Source of the DNA: an uncultured Collinsella sp. | GTDB lineage: Bacteria; Actinomycetota; Coriobacteriia; Coriobacteriales; Coriobacteriaceae | Direction of reading: 5' to 3' | Assembly: GCA_900551205.1 (NCBI GenBank) | Contig: URUW01000010.1 | Location: 1-19,691, forward strand | DNA: 19,691 nt | Shown here: in pieces, positions 1-6,923 of the stretch | How the letters are laid out: every line of letters begins with the position of its first letter | Numbering within the stretch: position 1 is the first letter of the stretch | Program-made: the position numbers and the translations under genes | Notes under the pieces: model-generated | What the model saw: only the letters and a program-made list of their open reading frames with translations | Told to the model about the DNA's origin: nothing | Database searches by the model: none

Positions 1-1107
1 GAACGCGAGCGCCCCGATAGATTTGACACCATCGCCAATCGTCACCGACGACACAAAGGAGCACCCGTCAAAGGCATGTTGCTCAATCCGCTCCACCGTG
101 CCCGGCACACTGATCTGCGTAAAGGTGAGCACTGTTGTGTCCGAGACATAGAACTGTGGCACGCCGCAATAGGCGAATGCAAGATAGTCGATAGTTTTGA
201 CCGAAGGCGGCAGCGTTGCCACCACATTGTCGTCAAGTTGTTCACATTCCTTAAAGGCCTGCTCGGGAATCGTGGTAAAGGCCGCGTTGTTGGGCCAGGT
301 TACCGTTTGGAGCGTCTTGCTTTTGTAGAATGCATAGCTCTTGAGCTCCTCGACCGAATCGGGCAGTGCGATCTCTTTGATGCTGCTGCCGCCCAAACCG
401 CCCACAGAGCGGACATGCGAATTAGGGGCGAAGGTGATCGATGTGAGCGCAGCGCTTCCCATACCCGTAAGGCTTACGACATTTTTGTCGTCGATGGTCG
501 AGGGCACCTCCAACGTGGTAATGCCCGCGTCGCCATACTCGATAGAAATTTCGTTGGTGAGGCTATCGATCGAGAAGTAGTACTGCGCGGGGATCTGCTC
601 GCCGGCCACGTAGCCATCGTCGTATTCGTCCTTTACGCCTGTGGCGCCCTTCGAGGTTGCCCAGAGTTCAAGTTCCTCGTTCCAGGTTGCCTCGGCACCG
701 GAAGCCTCCTCCTGCTTCTGCTGTTCGGCGAGCTCCTTACCCTCGACAAGATCGGTGGCGAGCGTACCCGCAGGTGTGCTCTCGGTCTGCCCGGCGCCCG
801 TCAGGCCCGCCGCCGATGCAATCTCGGAGGCCGGGGGCGTAGGGGTGTCACCGGCATCGAGCACTGTGGGGTCGGCAGCGCCGGCATCGGGCATGGAGTC
901 GGCGGAAGCAGAGTCTGACGTTTGGGCGTCAGCCGAATCGGCGGAAGCGGCGTCGCCTGCTTGGCCGTTATCCGTCTGCACAAAGGTGCTATCGGTGGTG
1001 AGGGCCTCGGCAAACGCGCCCACAGGCAACGAGCCCGTCACCATGGTGAGGGTCACCGCGGCAACGGTCAGGCGGCGGCAAAGCGCTCGAACAGTGGTCC
1101 ACCTCAT
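1..1107 (-). CDS. BspA-type leucine-rich-repeat surface protein, N-terminal part (runs off the window)
   Basis: The reading frame is open from an ATG at 1107 to base 1, giving 369 residues with no stop, so the C-terminus lies outside. An AGGAAAGGA ribosome site sits six bases before the ATG. Residues 1-34 look like a Sec signal peptide (basic start, hydrophobic 13-28, then GAFAEA). Residues 35-140 are low-complexity, Ala/Ser/Asp/Gln-rich. From about residue 195 there are short repeats typical of LRR_5 (BspA-like) proteins, such as IKEIALPDSVEELKSYAF, SVKTIDYLAFAYC and SVTIGDGVKSIGALAF. Proteins of this type are secreted or wall-attached and often bind host or bacterial partners; the ligand here cannot be told. 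It lacks the leader shared by the next two surface proteins but has the same palindromic element upstream, suggesting co-regulation. Confidence 0.88.
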   Translation of the reverse strand, partial: MRWTTVRALCRRLTVAAVTLTMVTGSLPVGAFAEALTTDSTFVQTDNGQAGDAASADSADAQTSDSASADSMPDAGAADPTVLDAGDTPTPPASEIASAAGLTGAGQTESTPAGTLATDLVEGKELAEQQKQEEASGAEATWNEELELWATSKGATGVKDEYDDGYVAGEQIPAQYYFSIDSLTNEISIEYGDAGITTLEVPSTIDDKNVVSLTGMGSAALTSITFAPNSHVRSVGGLGGSSIKEIALPDSVEELKSYAFYKSKTLQTVTWPNNAAFTTIPEQAFKECEQLDDNVVATLPPSVKTIDYLAFAYCGVPQFYVSDTTVLTFTQISVPGTVERIEQHAFDGCSFVSSVTIGDGVKSIGALAF

Positions 1108-1168
1108 GGTCGTTCCTTTCCTGCAAACCAAAAGTCATCCAGCGTAATCGTCGTCCAAAAACAAAGCG

Positions 1169-1212
1169 AACGGTAGGTTCATATATACGAACCTACCGTT
1201 CTACCTGCGCAA
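1169..1212 (-). promoter_or_regulatory. Palindromic operator/promoter element, copy A (upstream of the LRR protein gene)
   Basis: A perfect 12-bp inverted repeat (AACGGTAGGTTC at 1169-1180 and its complement at 1189-1200) flanks an 8-bp spacer, ATATATAC. CTACCTGCGCAA follows at 1201-1212. The same layout (GGTTC, 8-bp gap, GAACC, 6 bp, then CTACCTGCG) occurs upstream of the two neighbouring surface-protein genes. It lies 62 bp before the start codon. On the minus strand, TATATA inside the palindrome could be a -10, with TTGCGC 19 bp upstream as a weak -35. The promoter reading is inference; the repeat itself is seen directly. Confidence 0.65.
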
Positions 1213-1249
1213 ACCACCACAAAGGGGACAGGTATCTTTGTGGTGGTTT
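1211..1249 (-). terminator. Hairpin of the GGGGACAG family, probable terminator of the 664-residue surface protein gene
   Basis: A perfect 14-bp stem (AAACCACCACAAAG at 1211-1224, complement at 1236-1249) closes an 11-base loop containing GGGACAG. It lies downstream of the gene ending at 1443 and directly upstream of regulatory copy A, so it could insulate the two genes. The minus-strand T-run after the stem is only TTT, so termination is plausible rather than certain. Near copies lie at 6876 and 16171. Confidence 0.5.
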
Positions 1250-1269
1250 TGGACTTAGCCGGCCGGTTT

Positions 1270-1407
1270 GTCTCGATCTGTAACGGTAAGAGGCCGAATT
1301 TCTCGCTAGGCGTTACAGATTGAGACGTTATGTTGGCCACCCGCCGGTTCATCTCAATCTGTAACAGATAGAGCCGTTTCTGCTGGCTAGGTGTTACAGA
1401 TTGAGAT
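1270..1407. repeat. Tandem pair of long inverted repeats (81-bp period)
   Basis: Unit 1 has arms at 1270-1285 and 1311-1326 (16 bp, one mismatch). Unit 2 has arms at 1351-1366 and 1392-1407 (16 bp, perfect). The arm core is TCTCAATCTGTAAC. Both loops are exactly 25 bases and both end in GCTAGG, and the outer flanks share CCGGT. The pair sits between the stop at 1443 and the terminator at 1211-1249. It resembles a REP/BIME-like or small non-autonomous element; no coding capacity was seen. Together with regulatory copy A and the hairpin, it accounts for most of the 335-bp gap between genes. Confidence 0.75.
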
Positions 1408-1442
1408 CTTGCTGAGGTGGAAACGAGGGCCTCCGCCGAAAC

Positions 1443-3437
1443 CTAGTTCTCGCGGCGCTTTGAGGCGATGCCGATGGCTGCTGCGATGGCGCCGGCGAGG
1501 CTCATGGCCGCGGCGACAAGTCCGGTGCTGTCACCCGTTGCGGCGAGGGTGGCATCGCTGGTCTTGGCAGCGGGCTTGACGGCCGGAGTCTTGGTGGTCG
1601 AGACGGTCGTAGTAATCGTGGCGGTCGTTGGCGCCTGACCCGGCTTGGTCTCGGGCTTGGTCTCGGGCTCGGGCGTCGGCTTGGGGTCCGGCGTCGGCGT
1701 CGGCATTGCTTCAGGCGTCATCGTAAGATTGGTATAGACCCACATGGTGGTCGTCTTACCGTCTCTATCGAGATTCTCCGCATCGGATTCGTTCCACCAG
1801 TAGCCATAAGTCTTGCCGTTAATTGTGACCCTAGTGTCACGAGTAAAGTAGAAACCCTCATGCGACTTGAGATAAAAACCGTAGCTGTAGGTCTTCCCAG
1901 CCTCAAACGCATCAATGTGGTTCTCGATATTTTGATCCCAGAACCATGCCGAGTTCACTCCAGCGCCATCCTCAGAATTCCAGAACTCGCACTGATACCA
2001 ATAACGAGTGTCGTCGGACGTAGCGCCCGTGAACACCGGCTTATCGCCGTCTTTGAACGTGACGGTAGCGCCATTAATCTCGACCGTGTCGATTGCTTGC
2101 CACACAAGAGCCTTTTCGCAGGTAAACGATGTGGTCGGCGCAAGGAACAGACCACCTTCGACTTTCTGAACACTCATGGCGTTAAGTGGCTCGCCATTGA
2201 TTGCCACAGTGCAGCCGTTGGCAAACTCATACCCGTTCTTTTGGCGTAGCATGACAGAATGCATGTAGTGCTTGCCTTCTTCGAACTTGTCGATTCGCTT
2301 CATGCCCGGTGTGTACATGCCCTCGTCGGAATACCAGAAGGCGACGGGATGAAGATCCGTGGGGTCGCTGTTGTCCATCTCCTCCCAGCACTCGTAAGCA
2401 ATTTCATACTTGTCGTAATCTGCGTATGGTACATGAGTGGTTGGAGCGGGAGTATCCCCAGCGCGATAGCCGATATATCCTGAACCCAAATCAACGCTAT
2501 TGATTGCCTGTCCATGAGCAGCTAGCTTTACCACGGTGTTGAAGTTGTAGCGCAGGTAGTAATCGGTCCTTGTTTCATGGACAACGATTTGAGCTGGTTT
2601 ATCGGAGGTGCTATCAGGATCGCCGATGAGGATGCCATCATTATAGTCGGTGCCGTCGAACGTCAACGTTGAAGTAAACGGCACATCCTCGTTGCGGATG
2701 AGTGCATAGTTTCCGTCTACAAAGTCGCCACCCGTCAGGGTCAGCGTCGCGCGCATCTGCCCTTCATATGGCGCAATGGAAATCGTCACGTTCGATTGAG
2801 ACTGATCGGCGACTTCAACAAGCGCGCCAGTAGCGGCATCTGCCTTGTAATACTTAGTTTCGGATGCGTTTGATAGCTTATCCGCCACCTCATCTGGGAC
2901 CGGTCCAAAATCCCATGAGAAACTACCGCCTCCGGTAAGAGAAATCTCGGGTGGAAGCTCGCATTCCCTGTAGTAGGATTCGACGTTCGTGTCGATTGTC
3001 ACGCCACCCCCGCCCGTCACGTCGGTCACACCGCAGGGCATAATGGCGTTGTCTGCCGGCATGGCGGCGTTGTTGCTGGAAGCGTTTTGCTCGGCGGGCA
3101 TTGCATCGCCAGCCCCTTCGACGGTGTCAGCCAAAGATACCTGCTGAGTATCGGCCTCGTTCTGAGTTGCCGGAGCAGCCTCGGTTGTCGGTGTTGTCGC
3201 CGCATTCGCATCCACCGTAGCCGCCGGCGCCGCAGGAGCCGCAGCGACCTCACCCGTCGTAGCAGCAGAATCCGCACATTCGGTCGCAAGCGCCACACTC
3301 GGCAGTAACAGCTGGCCGACCATGAGCGCGCACGCACCGACGCTGGCGACCCTCACACCCGCGCAACGCCAAGTACCGTGAACGAGCGAGCAAGCGCGCT
3401 CGCGCTGCGTCTGCTTGGCAAAATGTTGTCCTTGCAT
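1443..3437 (-). CDS. Wall-anchored surface protein with duplicated aromatic-rich module
   Basis: This is a 664-residue secreted protein of unknown function. The start at 3437 is chosen for a strong AAGGAGGA site just upstream and because the sequence from there matches the start of the neighbouring surface protein; an in-frame ATG at 3476 lacks this support. Residues 1-51 form a long leader with hydrophobic core about 31-46, ending SVALA. Residues 55-130 are Ala/Thr/Pro-rich. Two related modules follow at about 310-440 and 449-575. Each has a Tyr/Trp-rich strand, then F-E-x-G-K-x-Y, then an E-G/N-G-Y/F-x-F segment and a V-x-I-N-G turn. A Pro/Thr/Glu/Lys spacer (578-600) leads to LAATG at 631-635, a hydrophobic span (638-657) and a KRR tail, the layout of a sortase substrate. 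Adhesion is a guess. Confidence 0.9.
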   Translation of the reverse strand: MQGQHFAKQTQRERACSLVHGTWRCAGVRVASVGACALMVGQLLLPSVALATECADSAATTGEVAAAPAAPAATVDANAATTPTTEAAPATQNEADTQQVSLADTVEGAGDAMPAEQNASSNNAAMPADNAIMPCGVTDVTGGGGVTIDTNVESYYRECELPPEISLTGGGSFSWDFGPVPDEVADKLSNASETKYYKADAATGALVEVADQSQSNVTISIAPYEGQMRATLTLTGGDFVDGNYALIRNEDVPFTSTLTFDGTDYNDGILIGDPDSTSDKPAQIVVHETRTDYYLRYNFNTVVKLAAHGQAINSVDLGSGYIGYRAGDTPAPTTHVPYADYDKYEIAYECWEEMDNSDPTDLHPVAFWYSDEGMYTPGMKRIDKFEEGKHYMHSVMLRQKNGYEFANGCTVAINGEPLNAMSVQKVEGGLFLAPTTSFTCEKALVWQAIDTVEINGATVTFKDGDKPVFTGATSDDTRYWYQCEFWNSEDGAGVNSAWFWDQNIENHIDAFEAGKTYSYGFYLKSHEGFYFTRDTRVTINGKTYGYWWNESDAENLDRDGKTTTMWVYTNLTMTPEAMPTPTPDPKPTPEPETKPETKPGQAPTTATITTTVSTTKTPAVKPAAKTSDATLAATGDSTGLVAAAMSLAGAIAAAIGIASKRREN

Positions 3438-3501
3438 GTCGTCCTCCTTAATCGAGGTTTGTTTCCATGACATCACAGTGCGGCAAACCGGGCGCCACGC
3501 C

Positions 3502-3540
3502 TAGGTTCGTACATGCGAACCCGCGTCCCTACCTGCGCAA
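3502..3540 (-). promoter_or_regulatory. Palindromic operator/promoter element, copy B
   Basis: GGTTCG (3504-3509) and CGAACC (3516-3521) form a perfect 6-bp inverted repeat around TACATG. CTACCTGCG follows six bases after GAACCC, ending in GCGCAA at 3540. The arms are shorter than in copies A and C, but the spacing to CTACCTGCG is identical. The element starts 65 bp before the start codon at 3437. A -10-like CATGTA (minus strand) lies inside the palindrome, and TTGCGC lies 19 bp upstream of it. Confidence 0.6.
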
Positions 3541-3547
3541 ACGCAAA

Positions 3548-3585
3548 AGCCGCCACGCGGGGACGCAAATCCCTGCGCGGCGGCT
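3548..3585 (-). terminator. Strong GC-rich hairpin, probable terminator of the 548-residue surface protein gene
   Basis: A 16-bp stem (3548-3563 with 3570-3585, two G:U-type differences) closes a 6-base loop. On the minus strand it is followed by TTTGCGTTT. It lies 50 bp after the stop at 3635 and immediately before regulatory copy B. The stem contains GGGGACGC, related to the hairpin family found elsewhere in the window. Confidence 0.65.
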
Positions 3586-3634
3586 CAATCAAGCGCACCG
3601 AGGTTTTATGCCCTGCATGCCCTAGGCAAAATTG

Positions 3635-5281
3635 CTATTCCTCGCGACGACGCGCGGCGGCGATGCCGGCGGCTGCAACCGTGGCACCAGCGACGCTCAT
3701 GGCGGCAACACTCAACGCGGCGCTATCGCCCGTGGCCGCGAGAGTAGAGGCCGTCGCCTTCGAAGCCGTGACGGATACCTTGGCGGCAGCAGGCTTTACA
3801 TTCACGGCCGAACCAGTCTGTGTCGAAGTTTGGGTCGTCGCCCCCGTCGTGCCCGTCGAGCCCTCGCCTCCCGGCTGCGGCTTGGGAGTCGGTGCCGGAT
3901 CGGGAGCAGGCGTAGCACCTCCGTCGAATACGATATGCGCGACCTTGGCGATCTTGTCCGCATCGCGATCGGCCCTCAAAACGCCTTCGCCGGTCTCACC
4001 AATCGTCTGTCCCCAAAAATCAGAATATTCAAATCGGTTGCCCAGCGCCATGGGACGGGCACCCAGCTTTTGGTAGTCACGCACCACGCCGTTGACGGGA
4101 AGCACGATCTTCCCTCCCTCGCCGATAACGATCATGCCAGCGGGGCCGTTGGCGGTCGTGAAGTTGTCGGCAACGATTGCCCCGTCGCTGCCCTCGGCAA
4201 CAACGGAGCCGTTTTTAATTTGGATGCTTCCGCCCTCGACCGCACTCCCCGAGCTGGTATGCAGACCATACGTGTCCTTGGAATACCGATCTTTCGAGGC
4301 GCTGGCAATCGCAGTCACAAACGTGTTCTTTCCATCGATGATGATATCGGCAGTGGCATCGTTGCCCATTCCGGCCGCCTCGATACCCACGGCACCCCAC
4401 ATACCATTCGAAGCATCGGCAATTGCGGTCACGAGCGAATCGCCTGCAATTTCGACACGCGCTGCGCCGTTGTTGACACGGGACACAATTCCCTGAGACT
4501 CCAGAGTGGATTCGGCCTTGACCGTCACAGTTGAGCCGGAGCCGATCGATACGCGGCCGCCTTTGTTGCTCTGCCCGTCATGTTCCCATGCAAACTCGCC
4601 GTCTTCCCCAGGTGCACCGTTAGTGGCATAGATGCCCGTCACGTAACCGTAATACCCGTCACCGGACCCCGCCGCGCGCCCTGCCTTCACATCGACAGTC
4701 GCACCGTTTTTAATGGTCACGTCTCCGCCAAACGCAGTTATGGCCTCGGCGTTCTCGCACTCCTCGCCATTTGCATCCGTACCCGTCGCCGCCACGTTGA
4801 CCGTGGCCCCGTCGACGGTGACGTCGCCACCGGTAATACCGTTACCCGCGGCCGTGATGACATCGGTCTGGCCCGTCGCATTGAGTGTGCCGTCGCCCGT
4901 GATGGAAAGGTTGCCGCCTGAGATCTCGATGGCGCTCTGACCGGCATCGGCCGTAACGGTGTTGGTGTTGGTCACACCGATGTTGAGGTTGCCCTCGGCG
5001 CTGATGCCGCCGCCGTTATAGCCATTGAGCTGCATGTCGTCGGCGCCGTTCCAGGACCACGTGCCCGCCTCGTCGCTGACGGCAGCACCCCCGTTGTACT
5101 GCGTGCCACCCACGTTGATCCAATCTGCTGCCAAGGCAACGCTTGGCAGCAGCAGCTGACCGACCATGAGCGCACACGCTCCGACGCACGCCAGCCTGGC
5201 ACCCGCCCGTTTCCACGAACCGTGAACCAGCGAGCAAGTGCGCTCGCGCTGCGTTTGCTTGGCAAAATGACTTCCGTTCAT
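3635..5281 (-). CDS. Wall-anchored surface protein with beta-helix-like repeats
   Basis: This 548-residue secreted protein starts at 5281, where GGGAGG precedes the ATG and the first residues (HFAKQTQRER...CSLVHG) match the neighbouring surface protein; an upstream in-frame start at 5326 lacks this match. The leader spans about 1-51 with core 31-46, ending SVALA. From about 95 to 400 it is rich in short Gly/Asn/Thr/Ala turns such as GGNLSITGDGTLNATG, GGDVTVDGATVNVAATG and GGDVTIKNGATVDVKAG, the pattern of right-handed parallel beta-helix adhesins or pectin-lyase-like folds. No catalytic residues could be assigned. A Pro/Lys/Thr spacer (457-513) precedes LAATG (514-518), a hydrophobic span (521-542) and an RRREE tail. 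It is probably a sortase-anchored adhesin or glycan-binding protein; the ligand is unknown. Confidence 0.9.
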   Translation of the reverse strand: MNGSHFAKQTQRERTCSLVHGSWKRAGARLACVGACALMVGQLLLPSVALAADWINVGGTQYNGGAAVSDEAGTWSWNGADDMQLNGYNGGGISAEGNLNIGVTNTNTVTADAGQSAIEISGGNLSITGDGTLNATGQTDVITAAGNGITGGDVTVDGATVNVAATGTDANGEECENAEAITAFGGDVTIKNGATVDVKAGRAAGSGDGYYGYVTGIYATNGAPGEDGEFAWEHDGQSNKGGRVSIGSGSTVTVKAESTLESQGIVSRVNNGAARVEIAGDSLVTAIADASNGMWGAVGIEAAGMGNDATADIIIDGKNTFVTAIASASKDRYSKDTYGLHTSSGSAVEGGSIQIKNGSVVAEGSDGAIVADNFTTANGPAGMIVIGEGGKIVLPVNGVVRDYQKLGARPMALGNRFEYSDFWGQTIGETGEGVLRADRDADKIAKVAHIVFDGGATPAPDPAPTPKPQPGGEGSTGTTGATTQTSTQTGSAVNVKPAAAKVSVTASKATASTLAATGDSAALSVAAMSVAGATVAAAGIAAARRREE

Positions 5282-5339
5282 AGGTGCCTCCCTCGGTCGA
5301 TGGACCATACCACCAAGATGTGCCAAATGACTCCATATG

Positions 5340-5380
5340 CCTAGGTTCGTAGATGTGAACCTAGGCCTCTACCTGCGGTT
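5340..5380. promoter_or_regulatory. Palindromic operator/promoter element, copy C, in the divergent gap
   Basis: CCTAGGTTC (5340-5348) and GAACCTAGG (5357-5365) form a perfect 9-bp inverted repeat around GTAGATGT. CTACCTGCGG follows at 5369-5378. The element lies 59 bp before the minus-strand surface gene start (5281) and about 90 bp before the plus-strand LuxR-type gene (5469). It could therefore serve both genes, including autoregulation of the regulator. That link is inference from position. Confidence 0.6.
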
Positions 5381-5425
5381 TAATTCAATATGATTTCGCC
5401 ATCGCCACACGCGTCCCGGGAACGC

Positions 5426-5431
5426 TACAAT
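5426..5431 (+). promoter_or_regulatory. Possible -10 box of the LuxR-type regulator gene
   Basis: TACAAT lies 38 bp before the start codon at 5469. No convincing -35 was found at 16-18 bp spacing, which would fit an activator-dependent promoter. Weak support. Confidence 0.3.
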
Positions 5432-5468
5432 CGAGGACACGATTATTCGTTCACCCAAAGGACCGTCC

Positions 5469-6872
5469 TTGAACCTGAGCAGGCCTAAAATCAACGCGCT
5501 TCTGGCACTCGCGCTCTTCACCTTCGCCTTCCTTGCCGCCGAGTTTCGCTTCGACGTCAACGTCGGGCTGCTCTCCGGTGCCGAACGCGTTGTAATCGCA
5601 CAGGGCTTTATTCTGGGTGCGAGCGTGCTCGGCTTTATCGGATACGCGCCGCTGCTCGGGCTCGCACAGCGCAAAGGCCACTCACTAGCAGCCGTCAACG
5701 CCGCCATCCCTATCGTCATCGTGGGCCTGATCCAAATTCAGTTCCCTACGACCCCGCTTGCCCTCGAAATTCTGGGCTGCGTGGCATTCCTTGGACTCGG
5801 CCTGCTGGGTGCCGCCGCTCACCACGCCTTCGCGACGGCATTCCAAGACGATTCCAAGCTTGCCACTGGCGCGGGAGCGGCATATGCCGCGGGCATCCTG
5901 ATGCAGTTCGCCGTCAACCTGCTCAATTGCGGCGGTATCGCAGACCTCATCGTCCTTGGCACAGCGACTATCGCCATCTCCGCCCTCAGCGCCACTACCC
6001 AAGCGGCAAACGAGGGTCCCAGGCCCGCCATCAATCCCTTTGTCGAACCTTCGCACGCCCTCGCCAAGCAGGCATGTTGGGGCATCGCGCTCGTCATGAT
6101 TCTTGCCTGCTTGTTCTCGACCCTCGACAACGTGGTCACACTCTCCAACGCCCACGGTACCATTGCCGTGCAGACCTGGCCGCGCCTCTTTTTGGCAGCA
6201 AGCGGCCTTGCCGCTGGTCTTATCTTTGATCTTGCCGAGCGCCGCTACATGGGACTTGTCATGCTCGGCATCGCCGTGCTCTCGACCATTTCCATCCTGG
6301 CCGTGGAGGCCGGCGCCGATCCCAACCTGGGCCTTGTCGTCTTTTACCTGAGCTCGGGCTTTTTCGTCACGTTCTTCACTGCCACCTTTACACAGCTGGC
6401 ACCGCGCATGCATGCGCCCGCCCTTTGGGCTGGCATGGGCCGCGCCGCCAACAATGTATGCGCTTTCACCACATCGGGCATCTCGCTTGCTCTCGTGACC
6501 TCGGATAACGTTGCCCTCATTATGATCGGCGCGCTCGTTTTGCTCGTCGCCGCCTGTGCGGCATTCGTGGCAGCCGGCCTGTTCCGCCTGCCCCAAACCG
6601 AGCAGGAACGCAAACATCAACAGCTTGCCGAGGAGGCGCTGGCAGCACCGAATATCGAGGAGCAGCGTCAGGCCTTCATCACCGATCACGCTCTCACCCC
6701 GCGCGAAGTCGACGTGCTCATAGCCGTAACCCAGGATGAACGCCCGCTCAAGCAGGTCGCCGAGGAGCTCGGCATCTCGATGCGCATGGTCCAGCGCCAC
6801 CTGAGCTCCATTTATCAAAAGACCGACACGCAGACGCGCGCCGGTCTCACCAAGGCCTTCCCCTCGGCCTAA
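5469..6872 (+). CDS. Membrane-embedded LuxR-family transcriptional regulator
   Basis: This 467-residue protein starts at a TTG with AAAGGA seven bases upstream. Residues 5-370 hold about ten to twelve hydrophobic segments in an MFS-like arrangement. After a short linker (about 372-408), residues 409-467 form a LuxR-type helix-turn-helix (LTPREVDVL, QVAEELGISMRMVQRHLSSI). Polytopic LuxR-type regulators of this design are abundant in Coriobacteriia and often control neighbouring genes; the membrane part presumably senses a ligand or a membrane state. No response-regulator receiver domain is present. It diverges from the surface-protein gene, and the palindrome between them also precedes two more surface genes, making this protein the best candidate for their regulator. 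The signal sensed is unknown. Confidence 0.9.
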   Translation: MNLSRPKINALLALALFTFAFLAAEFRFDVNVGLLSGAERVVIAQGFILGASVLGFIGYAPLLGLAQRKGHSLAAVNAAIPIVIVGLIQIQFPTTPLALEILGCVAFLGLGLLGAAAHHAFATAFQDDSKLATGAGAAYAAGILMQFAVNLLNCGGIADLIVLGTATIAISALSATTQAANEGPRPAINPFVEPSHALAKQACWGIALVMILACLFSTLDNVVTLSNAHGTIAVQTWPRLFLAASGLAAGLIFDLAERRYMGLVMLGIAVLSTISILAVEAGADPNLGLVVFYLSSGFFVTFFTATFTQLAPRMHAPALWAGMGRAANNVCAFTTSGISLALVTSDNVALIMIGALVLLVAACAAFVAAGLFRLPQTEQERKHQQLAEEALAAPNIEEQRQAFITDHALTPREVDVLIAVTQDERPLKQVAEELGISMRMVQRHLSSIYQKTDTQTRAGLTKAFPSA

Positions 6873-6875
6873 AAC

Positions 6876-6918
6876 AAAAACCACCACTAAGGTGCCTGTC
6901 CCCTTTGCGGTGGTTTTG
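6876..6918. terminator. Bidirectional terminator hairpin, GGGGACAG family
   Basis: AAAACCACCAC (6877-6887) pairs with GCGGTGGTTTT (6907-6917) with one mismatch; the loop contains CCTGTCCCC. It lies four bases after the LuxR gene stop and just before the convergent stop at 6924. The A-rich left flank gives a T-run on the minus strand, and TTTTGGT follows on the plus strand. It closely matches the hairpin at 1211-1249. Confidence 0.65.
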
Positions 6919-6923
6919 GTCGG

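Noticed and set aside
1270..1407. The tandem inverted repeats as a CRISPR array
   Set aside because: Only two units, each an inverted repeat with similar loops, and no cas genes in view.
5685..6887. A 400-codon open frame on the minus strand
   Set aside because: It is antisense to the LuxR-type regulator, and its Gly/Asp/His-rich content is typical of a shadow frame.
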